Shown here piece by piece: positions 42,701-52,779 of a stretch of DNA of 64,000 nt. Source of the stretch: Plumapathes pennacea. Its lineage: Eukaryota; Cnidaria; Anthozoa; Antipatharia; Myriopathidae. The first letter of the stretch is position 1. Every line of letters begins with the position of its first letter. The notes under the pieces were generated by a model, which saw only the letters and a list, made by a program, of their open reading frames with translations, did not search any database and was not told where the DNA came from. A program made the translations under genes and the position numbers. The stretch spans positions 1,495,501 through 1,559,500 of the forward strand of contig OZ038462.1 of the NCBI GenBank assembly GCA_964036295.1, given 5' to 3'.

Positions 42701-44217
42701 GGGGTAATGCCAGAGTAACTATGATTGGTTGCTGAGCTCACAGCTCACAAGTTAGGCCATTGATCTTCTGTTTTTTTTTTGTTTGTCTTTTTTAATATCT
42801 ATTTATACCGGAATAACAATAGTCCCCACAGAATACGCGTGAACATATTTTGATGATTAGTGGTGAAAATCAAGTTTTCCCACGGTGCATTTTGTGCTGA
42901 ATCTTCCCATATTGCACTTGGCGCATCTAAAATCTTTCTACAACGCACTCCAACCTTTATCACACGTGGTTCGCACTATCGACTTCACACTTCTTTGTAA
43001 ACTGCTGAAAGTATTCGAATTGAAGATGTCTGAATTATGCTGCACCAACAATCTGAGCTCTTTCTGGCTTGTGTACCGTCCAATGGCGAGCGCATAGACG
43101 TGTACACCTGCAACAAAGCAATCGAAGCAAGTGTTCACAAACTACCATCCCGGAGAGAGACGAAGACTCCATTCTACTCAACTAGTGACAGTAGCATACT
43201 TCTTCTGCTGTCTCATACTGATGAACTGCATGGTTAGTATTGCTTGCAGTTTCAAGTTTTCACAAAATGAGAAAGAATCCAGCAAATGATGGATTTATAA
43301 ATCTTTTCTAGGAATTTTTCTAGGAATTATTTCTTGGAATTTTTCTAGGAATTTTTTTCTGGGAATGTTAAACTACAAGAAGGTACGTTTAACGCCGTAG
43401 TGATAGCGTAAGCGGAAATTACGTAGGCATAAGGCACAGTTCAGATACCGAGAGTTTCGTGAACTCAATGCAAGTCAGTACAAACGAGGGCTTTTGCAAA
43501 TTTACCGGCATTAATCTCGGCTCACGAGAAGTTCCGCTTCTAAACTGTTCTGTTATTTGGAGCAAGTCATAAAAACGTTACCTTTCTTTCTGAGTGGTAA
43601 CACGGCTCGGTCGAGCGACATGGAATCTCTAGTTTTGGTCTGATATCCGTCTGTCATCAGGATCATGATCTTGGGTACGCTAGAGCGCATGCCTCTAAGA
43701 GGAGTAAAGATTCGTTTGTTGGCAATCTGAAGCGCCAAGTCGATTCGCGTTCCTCCACGAAAGTACGGGATACGACGAACTGACGATAAAAACTTGCGGA
43801 AGTTCTGGCCACCCCACAGTGAGATCAGCACTCTGGCCCGGCTGCTGTACACTATTACTGCAGCATGAGTGCTGTGTCGCGAGAGGTGAAACTTCTGAGC
43901 CACATGCGCAACAAACATTTTTTCTTGGCGAAAGCCATCGTCACCAACGCTCCCAGAGGCATCAATTGCAAATACCAGATCCACGGCGCGGCTGCATGCT
44001 CGAGCTGTAAGAGAGTGCCATGCTTCTAAGATTACCAGGATTAATAGCTGCTGCTATATAGTTATCGCAGTTCACTGTGCTTGTTTAACGGTTTAAGGTC
44101 GGACAAATATCTAAACAGCTGCAGCAGGAACATACACTCACCTGCTCTGCGTCTATAACGGGACTCCACAAGACAGAAACAAAGCAGAGTATATGCGAGT
44201 AAGGTGAACGGCTTCAT
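33703..44217 (-). CDS. NOWA-like nematocyst protein with added vWA, LamG and EGF domains (copy B)
   Basis: Seventeen exons: 44142-44217, 43582-44004, 42955-43107, 42209-42454, 41548-41765, 41248-41425, 40475-40603, 40090-40146, 39723-39824, 39048-39479, 38730-38753, 38109-38489, 37794-37906, 37318-37376, 37012-37074, 36371-36525, 33703-35822 (4929 nt, 1642 aa). Order: signal peptide ([19 protein letters not shown]), vWA (30-215; MIDAS DASGS, GGTRID, MTDGY intact), LamG (218-431), EGF (432-474), Thr/Pro/Arg linkers, CAP (528-671; HFSQLVW), micro-exon link, C-type lectin (680-806; EPS), SEA-like (807-936), canonical CRD (946-963), about 625 aa Pro-rich with five C-x7-C motifs and an MQPPRPLN octapeptide array, C-terminal CRD (1591-1612), lysine-rich tail. 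From CAP onward it is a paralogue of the gene at 22834, with equal exon lengths of 432, 24, 113 and 59 nt. Predicted secreted, capsule-wall or matrix role by analogy with NOWA. Confidence 0.83.
34040..34311 (-). repeat. 24-bp coding minisatellite (octapeptide array)
   Basis: About eleven tandem 24-nt units in the last exon of copy B encode [24 protein letters not shown] variants. The unit is in frame, so copy-number change would lengthen the spacer by 8 aa steps. Copy A lacks it. Confidence 0.9.
36570..36877. mobile_element. MITE family 1, diverged copy
   Basis: Left end GACTGTCGAAAAC..., right end TTTTCGACATCCATCAAAAA, with the same interior landmarks (CCAATCACA, GCTGCCAAACTAGTTTGGAT). Intronic in copy B. 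Confidence 0.65.
41036..41145. mobile_element. 110-bp foldback element
   Basis: AGGCCAGGTTCAGACGCCGC at 41036 is matched in inverse by GCGGCGTCTGAACCAGGCCT ending at 41145, with about 60 bases between arms. Intronic in copy B. Confidence 0.8.
41944..42153. mobile_element. Complete TIR element, family 2
   Basis: Starts TTAACCCTTTCACTCCCAA and ends TTGGGAATAAAAGGGTTAA, about 210 bp. Partial copies are scattered through the window (14525, 18425, 21729, 40720, 48220, 61800). Non-autonomous; intronic in copy B. Confidence 0.75.
43307..43365. repeat. Short tandem TCTAGGAATTTT repeat
   Basis: Four to five imperfect 12-16-bp units in an intron of copy B. Confidence 0.75.
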
Positions 44218-44269
44218 TTTCTTCCTTAAAAAAACACAACAAGATATTTAGGCTGCGTTCGATTGGGTT

Positions 44270-44454
44270 TATTCTGGAATAGGAATAGCTAAAATGATTC
44301 AAAGTGCTACTTATTCCGGGGGCAATTTTGTTCGAATATGATTGAAAAATCTTCACGCTGTGGCATTTCAAACAGCTACCGATGCATCTCTATTCAAGTA
44401 AGCTCCAAACCATTAAATTTTACCGATCAAAATTGTTATTCCTATTCCGGAATT
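44270..44454. mobile_element. Foldback/TIR element near copy B 5' end
   Basis: TATTCTGGAATAGGAATA (about 44270) pairs with TATTCCTATTCCGGAATTA (about 44436-44454). About 185 bp, non-coding. Confidence 0.6.
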
Positions 44455-45807
44455 AGTGAACACAAAAAAATAATCATACATCACGAACATAACTACATTC
44501 GAACCTCTGGTCTCTGACCACAAATGGCCGTGTTTACACGTATGTTTCAAAAGTTTCAAAAGCTACATTTAAAGAGAGAAATTATTTATCACCGGCTCTT
44601 CTTGCTGGAAATACAGACTCTAAGCAGTTTTTTTCCAGTGACACACGTCTGCGCATAGTTTTGGCGATTGAAGATTAAGTAGCGTGCATTATTGCGCCGA
44701 TGACAAAAATGATATGTATTTTAAGTTGTTATTTCAAAAGGAAAGAAATGTCATTGAAACGAAATGCTAGTCCCTGTGAGAACAATTTTTGGTCAGTTTC
44801 GGAGGTTGGAGGGGATCGATTAAATTAGCGCCCTAAGTGTGGTTAAAGCTGACATATTGAGCAAACTAACCCTTCGTCTTCAAGTAATGTACCTTTACGA
44901 CGCCAAGCTTATACACTGTTGAACCTTAATCGACACATTATACGTTCAGTAAAAACTGGACTTTCATAACAGCCACAGTAATGTTGCTTAAGATTGAACG
45001 TAATGTGTGATTAATTGAGCAATTATATTTTCAGCAGAGAATATTTTAATTCTTGTTCAAATTTGACTTACCTTTCTTTTGATGCAAACGAAGCCTCAGT
45101 TCATCTTTGATCATCGCACCTTTAATATTAAATGAATTTCTTTGAGAGTGGTCGGATTTGTTTAACGTTCAAAGAGGCAGGATACCTAAAAGGACCTGCA
45201 TTCCACACGCAAATTTCTTCAGTGCAAGTAAAAACATTTCGTTCTTTTAGGTGTATAGCATGTGATTTTTAGTTCTCAGCAATGAAACAATGAAGTTCTC
45301 AGCAATAAATGCTATGAAGCTTTAGTCAATGTATTGTTTGGCACAAGGAGCCAAACTAATGTTTATTACAGAGACTTGCAAGTTTTTAAAAAATCTGTCA
45401 AAATACTGCGGGCAGGTACTAATTCGCTTTAAGAACATGATTTAGATTATAATTTTACTCAGGTAACTGTTTTCGAATACTACTTGCAAAGCATAATGTT
45501 GATAGAATGCAGACTAAGGCCTTGTTCACATTAGGACCGAGCTAAATGCGAGTGAATTATGAGCAATTGACTTTTTCCTGGGGCCGGTTGCACTGAAGGC
45601 GCGTTTGCACCATTGAGAAATCGAACTTCCCGCGTTAAACTCCAGTAATGAGCAAAAAAATATGTGCCAACCCAATCGACAATCTGTACCAGTCCTAGTT
45701 TTGTGAGCTTGATTTCAATAAAAAGGTTAAAAGATGTGTATGTCATCTCGCGCGGAGGGTCCTGGGGACAAGATGCGCCCCAGGTTCTCCCGTCCACCTC
45801 TTCCAAG

Positions 45808-45876
45808 ATGGCGGACGAAGAAGTGTGCTTCCAATCTCGTCTTAAAATTAATAGTTCTTTGGGCTTCCTTCGATGA
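45808..45876 (+). other. Upstream ORF ahead of ICE2
   Basis: AAGATGGCGGACGAAGAA has a strong start context and runs 22 codons (MADEEVCFQSRLKINSS...) to a TGA at 45874-45876, one base before the modelled ICE2 ATG (45878). It is either a regulatory upstream ORF or, if the sequence has a small error or another splice form exists, the true N-terminus. Confidence 0.45.
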
Positions 45877-45877
45877 G

Positions 45878-48800
45878 ATGGAGATAAGGTAAGAGCTTAT
45901 AAAGTTTTTCTCTTTTAGACACTGCCTCTTTGTTTCGTTTTACCTTGTAGTGTTAGCTGAATGCGAAAACTGTAACGTGGACCATACGTTCATGTGCTAT
46001 TAGAATTTGTCAGGTGAATTTCGACACTAGTCGCGTATATTATGATTTTGAGACACCACAACTTCCAAACAAATTCAGTGCAAGAATTTTATTGTTTTCT
46101 TTTACTAAACAGGCCTGTTACGCAGCGTGCTGCACCATACAAGGCCTTCATTTCTGGAGCAAGTTACGAGAAGTACTCAATACTCAACTTCACTGAATAC
46201 CTGGAGCAGGCAAACTCTCCACAGCTCCGAGACCAAAGAAACAGCGTTCAACATACAGCACAAGCATCAAATGCAAAGGGCCCAAAAATCAAGGGAACAA
46301 GCTCAAGGGGGCAAGATGTTGATAGCTCTCTTGCACCAGTATTACATGGTGCAGCTGATTCAGAGATACAGTTTCCTCGTATTTCCAGGATTAGCTTTGA
46401 AGATCAAGAGAAGTTCTTGGAGGAGTACAGGAGCATCCTAAGGGGTGACTTGGGTAAACTAGAGCTCAACAAAATGAAGACTGTTCAGGTATTTGGCAAT
46501 TGTGAATGAAGATTTATGTTCCACTGAAAATATTCAAGAATGGTGCCCTGAACTACAGTTTAAGAGTGTGAGATGAAATACATGCTGGTGGACTGCCTGT
46601 AGTTGTGCCTCATATCTCATGTGATGTAGCTCTAGCAGCTTTCTCTGAACAAGTTGTGAGGAGAATAATCTTGTTTCCTTTCCCAGGAGTTAAAGAGGCT
46701 TGTCCTGGCAGAGCAGGAAGAATATCAGCAGTTTGCTTATCAACAAGCTCGGGCTCATTATGAGATGTACAACATGCTTGTCCCTGATGTGAAAACAGTA
46801 TTGGAGGTAAGACATAAAATTACTGGACAGGTGCTATTTTGTAGAGAATGATACCTCACAGCTGGGGAGGAGGGGGGTGGGGGAGTTTGACTTAGCTATG
46901 ATGTGTAGTAGTTGTTTTCAGGGGATCTAATCAATGGATTCTGTTATAATGCAAATAATGTTTGCTGTCCTTTTTGTTCCTTTAGGTGGACATGTCCAAA
47001 TCAAATAAAGCTTGTGTTCAGGATTACCCTGTGAGTAGTATATTTTTGCCCACTGTATTACAATACTATTGTAAGCTTTTTTTTGTCTTGCATTTCATTT
47101 TTGAAAGGTAAGACTGACCATTCCAAACTGTCAAATATGTGTCAGCAGGTGTGCATTTTAAAGTTAAGTTTAGACAGAGCAGAGTTGGACTCCATGGTAC
47201 TGACTACTAAATTGGTATTTGGTGGCTAGTTTCAGTGTGATGCAAAGTACCTTAATTTTTTTGTTTAGCAAGGTACATACATGTATATTGAACTCAGTTA
47301 TTCATTATTGCTGCTTCATTTTATTTTTAATTTTTAAAACATTCATAAGAATAATTAGAAAAAAGCTATCAGACTGTTCTACTGCATCAAAATACCCAGC
47401 CATTGTTTTTTGCTGAACATACTTATTTCACTAAACTCTTTGTGCCACAAACACTGGAACTGTTTATATTCATTCTAATATCTCTTGTTTTAATTCTTGC
47501 ACAGCAATATTACTCTTTATGTCAAACATTGGGACTGTCAGTTGGAGCTGTATACAAGTCTGACCCCATAATGCAGCATGAGCAAACAGTACTACAGCTG
47601 GTAGGTTAATTCCAGGGGGAGGGGGGAAAGTACTTTGATAAATTTTGTACGGGTAGGTTCTGCCCAGACTTTGAGCCCATTACCTTTTAATATATCATCC
47701 TGGACATGAGGTACATGTAGCAACGTCCAGCCTTGAACAGGGTTGCAAATCAAACAACTTTTTATCTCAGGCAGGTTAGTGAAATTCACAAATTTGTCTC
47801 GTGAACAGGGTCAGGGTTTGAGGGAATCATCCCCCCCCCCCCCCCCCTGGAAAAAAAAGTACACACATAAACTAAGTGATACAGCAGTTATGAGGACCTA
47901 ACGAGGCACAAGTTCTTAGAACCCTTATGAAACACCACTATGTATGTTATAGACAAATGCTTTGATATACATGAGATAAACATTCGATAATTTATTATAC
48001 TGTAGTATTCCACTTGAGCTACATGTCTGGTATTAGTTACTCTCCAATTCTCTAAATATTTTTCAGGGAAATGTCCCCCTCCTGTGTTTCCCAGACAATC
48101 TTAACAGTGGGTGGAAACTGCTTAGTCGTGATGATGTGTCTGCTCCAAAGGTTTCATCAGAAATAAATGTGACAAGAAAACAGGTGCATAGAGATTCTCC
48201 CAACTTTTTAAAAAGTAATGTTTGGGTGATGTTGTGAGAATTGATGATTCAATCAGCCTTAATATGAGTAAGCTATCAAAATTCAAGTTCTTAATGTATG
48301 ATATATATTTATGATGAGATGATTGACACTTGGGAGTGAAAGGGTTAAACTGAAACTGCAGTGTTCTTGCAGTTTTTTTAAAATTGAATTTGTTAAGAAA
48401 CGTCTAGTTTCTATGTGCATACTGTATGAACACGTGCCAATTGGCATTCGGTTAAACGGTTAACGTCTGCCACTTCACAGCCGCTCAGTCAAGATGCAAC
48501 TGCACTCAATCTGGCAAAACAACACAAGGCTGACTTGGTTGTCACCTCAGAGGCGTTGAAGACTCTCATCGACAACCAAGGACCCGACTACACGGAGCAG
48601 TGGGAGCTTCCTGTTTGTGTGAAACTTCTGACAGGTAATGACATTAATTGTAGAGCTGCTCGCTGAATTTTCTGGGCAGACGTATGCAATTTGTTTTTCA
48701 GATGTTGGTCCTCGACTGAAAGTACGAATGTTTATCAAACGGTTTTCCGATGACCTTCGTATAAAAATAGTAACAACGTTAATCAGAAAGGCCGCAAAAC

Positions 48801-51800
48801 AAAACCAAACAAAACCAAAAAAAAAAAACACTTTTATTCACCAGGAACCAATTGTTTGTTGCATTTGGGTTTAATTAAATATCAGACCAATGAGTACTGC
48901 GAGGAAACGCCACAATCACTTTGATGATGATGATTCCATAAACCCATAATCTGATGCATGTTTTGAATGTACCTATACGGCAAGAAATCTCATGTAATAC
49001 CTAGGTACTTTTCTAGGAGACCCGGCACTTGCTTGTTTACATAAGCAGACCGCAATCGTGTTTTGCTTTTGTTTCTGATTGGCCAAAAATGCTGCCAAAC
49101 CTGCTTGGACCAATTCTAAACGTCTAATATTTGAGGTCACTTTTTTTTTATCTTCTTTTAGATATCGAAGAATCTGCTGCAGGGAAGTCGCGTAAAGTCA
49201 TATTCATTGATGATCCACTGCCAAAGAAACTGCTGACTCCTTACAGAGTGAACTGCGACTTCTACAGGCGGTCTCTTCGAAAGCTTCTTTGTCAAGGCCT
49301 GCAGGGAGGACATTGCAGTCTACCAAAGCAAAGCAACAAGGAGACAACTGTTCCTGTATGTAGAAAGAAAAACAACAATTCTGTTGACATAACTCCAGGG
49401 ATCTCTTCGTTTTCCAGTACAGAGGGGGACAGTTCAGGCAGTGACAAGCGAGAACAAAGTTGTGATGACAAGGAGAATTTGTCGGGAGGAACGCAGTTTT
49501 GTTCTGTTGCGCCGCTACAAGAAAACGTTTCGAGTTTTAGTCATCAAATGTCTTCCAAACTCTTGAAAGTTACAGACTTTGTTGGGGAGAGATGTGAAAT
49601 GGAAACTTCGATTGAAAGCAAGGAGTATAATGATAACTTTTGCACAGAGGGATGTAACTCCGTACGGCACCAAGACAACTTTAGTTCTCGCAGAGAATCT
49701 GATGTACACACTGTAGAACAGAGTAAAAGACAACGCGGTTCAATCGAGGCGTTCGAACACGAATCAGAAACAAAAAGGCTGAAATTCGAAGACATAGAAC
49801 GCGAACGTCTTCCCAGGATTAGCGCGGATTGTGCCGAAAATGCGAGTGGAATAGCGCGTGAGGATCTTGTGACAGCTCACATGCCTCTGACTTTGAGCGG
49901 ACTCAATTCTACCCAAGCTGTTGAAACGCAGCTTTTAAACGAGTCTGTTGGATCAGTTCTGTCATGTGACTCCACAGAGGCCGAGTTGGGCCCTGGAAGT
50001 GCTTCTGCACACAAAGAAGCAGCAAGCTCTACGTGCCCGGTCACACGTCCAACTCTGAATCGAGACAGTGCTGAAGAGAGGAATCCAACAAGAGCTCAGA
50101 TAACGCAGACTACTGTAGAAGAAATTCGTGAAAATAAAGTCGAAACTTCAGTGCAATCAGAGGAGACTGTAGAAGCAAAGGCAACGGTGCTCTCTCAAGA
50201 TACAGTTGGGAAAAGAACTTTGATATCTGAGGATAAAGAGGAGTCGATAGCTCGAAGCGGAGCGGAACGTTCAGCTCCAATTTTACACCCAAAAGATTCC
50301 ACAGAGAAAACATCAACAGTGGAGCATATAGAAGTAAAAGAAAATAAACCTGCAGCACCTAACAATGAAGAGGAAACAGCTACACAAGGTAAAGTAGAAC
50401 AATCAGATCCAACTTTACACTCAGGAGATGTTGCAGAGACAACATCAACAGTGGATTATAAAGAAACAGAACAGGAACCTGCAGCACCTGAGAATGAAGA
50501 AGAAACAGCTACACAAGATAAAGTGGAGCAATCTGATTCAACTTTACACCAAGAAGATGCTGCAGAGATCGCAACATCAGTAGTAGATTATAAAGAAACA
50601 GAACAGGAATTTGCAGCACCCGAGAATGAAGAAGAAACAGCTACACAAGGTAAAGTGGAACAATCAGATCAAACAGAGACAACATCAACAGTGGAATATA
50701 AAGAAATAGGACAGGAGCTTGCAGTACCTGAGAATGAGGAGAAAGCTGCTGCACACGGTAAAACGGAACAATCTGATCCAACTTTACACCAAGATGCTGC
50801 AGAGACCGCAACATCAGTAGTGGAATGTAAAGATACAGAACAGGAACCTGCAATACCTACGAATGAAGAGAAAGCTGCTACACACGGTAAAGTGGAACAA
50901 TCAAGTCAAATCTTACACCAAGGAGATGCTGCAGAGACAACATCAGCAGTGAAATATAAAGAAACAGAACAGAAACCTGCAGCACTTAAGAATGAAGAAG
51001 AAACATCTACACAAGGTAAAGTGGAGCAATCTGATTCAACTTTACACCAAGAAGATGCTGCAGAGACCGCAACATTGGCAGTGAAATATAAAGAAACAGA
51101 ACAGGAACCTGCAGTACCTACGAATGAAGAGAAAGAAGCAATACAAATACCTGTGGACCTACAGACAAGCGAAGCAGAGTTGGTTCATTCTCAGGATACA
51201 GAACAGACAGGTTTAACATTGAAGCCTCAGAATTCAGACGGCAGCACACTAGCAGTGACGTCGCAAGACCAAACAGAACTGACAGTTTTACCTGTACATC
51301 CTCCAAGTAAAACAAACGCAAAACACACAGGGATGCAGAAGAATCAAGTAGTAAACCCTCTAAATGACGAGAAAACAACGTCACCAAAATGTTATCTGGT
51401 AGCTGAACAGACGGCTGTGACAGACAGCTCTCAAACTGCAGCAGAGGCCAAGCAAGGAGTTTGTTTTCACATGGATAATACTGAAAACTCAAGAAATAGC
51501 GAAGAAAACCCTGCAAACCTCCGCTCAGATGGACGAAAACGAAGTGCAGCCTCGACGGAACATTCAAAAGATGAGGACAATAACCTGTCTTCCACAAAAG
51601 TCCCCAGATACGAAGATCACACGAAGCAACAAACGGTGCAATCAGTGCAAGAGTCGTCACAACTCACAGATAGTATTGTCTACACCTTGTGGCGATTTGG
51701 GAAGCTGAAGATCCTTGTCCAGACTAGCCTGGATGCGTACAGAGAGAATCAAAGCAAACCAAACAGCTACGTGTTCTTTTCTGTGATGCCAAAGCTCGAG

Positions 51801-52613
51801 TACCAACCAAGCCTTGGCTTTGCTCGATTTAATTTAAGCGAAACGTCTCGCTTTTGGCTGCATTCCTACCTTCGTCCCAACACAAGGCTCTTGTGTGGTC
51901 GTATCAATATTCACAACTCCGAAGTAATGAAGATTGATGAACTAGAATTAAGTGATATTCTTAATTCGGGACTCATGTTCAATCCAGCGCGTGGCATGAA
52001 AATGGTTTGGCAGGTTCTAAACGGATTGAGCCCGTTGTCTGAGGGCAAATACCTACTTTGTCATGCTCCGAGGGATATCCACTGCTGCTTGTACGCATGC
52101 GTGGGGTGCGGGACGGCAATCAACAGAAGATCTGTGTACGATCTGCATCACGCTCATTCGACTGTTGGAGAAGTCATCGCGTTCAGTGAAACAGAGATAC
52201 CATGGGTTGCTATGGATACTAATAGTTTCTTGCCCAATCACATCGTGGAGAACAGAATTCCTTGCACGTTTCCTTCCGTGTCTGCAAGACGACTGGCTGA
52301 GCTGCAAGCGGCAGAGAAACTAAAAGAGTCGAAAGCACAAAAGACTAAAAAGAAGGGCAGACGATCCAAAAAGAAGCGAGCTAAACAGAAAGCTGGGGTT
52401 AACAAGTCACACAATACTCATCCCGCATCAAATTCTCCACGGAAAAAATCCAAGGCTCGACAACAAAAAAAAGGCCCACCTGGTGTGGAGTTGCCGACTC
52501 ATTTCAGTTTGGACAACCTGGTCTCCTCCGGCTCAGACGAGAGAGGTGTTTCCCGTGCAGGGAGAAAAGTGGCGCCCATTACGTATGATGACATTGATTT
52601 TGGTGAACTGTGA
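45878..52613 (+). CDS. ICE2: Little elongation complex subunit 2 (ICE2/NARG2)
   Basis: Exons 45878-45888, 46113-46488, 46687-46806, 46986-47030, 47505-47600, 48067-48183, 48481-48634, 49162-52613 (4371 nt, 1456 aa). Recognition rests on two conserved stretches: exon 7-8 TSEALKTLIDNQGPDYTEQW with PVCVKLL and IFIDDPLPKK, and the C-terminal NARG2 domain (about aa 1143-1350) with YTLWRFGKLKILVQ, MPKLEYQPSLG, SRFWLHSYL, LSEGKYLLCHAPRD, VPWVAM-type and IPCTFPS motifs. In animals ICE2 works with ELL, ICE1 and ZC3H8 to promote pol II transcription of small nuclear RNAs. The long last exon carries a Glu/Thr-rich repeat region (50340-51130) and a lysine-rich tail (KKKGRRSKKKRAKQK), a likely nuclear-localisation signal. 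The middle is presumably disordered. The start is the least certain part because of the upstream ORF at 45808. Confidence 0.85.
50340..51130 (+). repeat. Tandem acidic repeat within ICE2
   Basis: About seven imperfect units of 33-40 codons, each with the order NEE(E/K)..(T/A)TQGKVEQSD, TLHQEDAAET, (V/A)YKETEQEPA. Homogenised at the DNA level (for example AAAGTGGA(A/G)CAATC recurs), so it grew by local duplication. Confidence 0.85.
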
Positions 52614-52779
52614 AGCAGATATTTTCCCCTGCTAGACACATGGTCCGGGTTTAACAGACTTTCGATATCGTAAGACATGCAAGATAGAACGGTTTTCGGG
52701 TGACTGTCGAAAGCCAGAAAGTAATTTCTTTATTAATCACAGAGACTGTAAGAAACACTTCCTACCAATCATAAGCCGC

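Larger units (their letters stand above)
44218..45877. other. Divergent intergenic region between copy B and ICE2
   Basis: Contains the upstream regions of both genes. For copy B, an acceptor TTTTAAG just before the start codon and a donor AAAG|GTAAGT at 45072 on the minus strand suggest a 5' untranslated exon near 45072-45130. For ICE2, the GC-richer stretch 45720-45890 looks like the transcription start region. No other exon seen. Confidence 0.45.
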
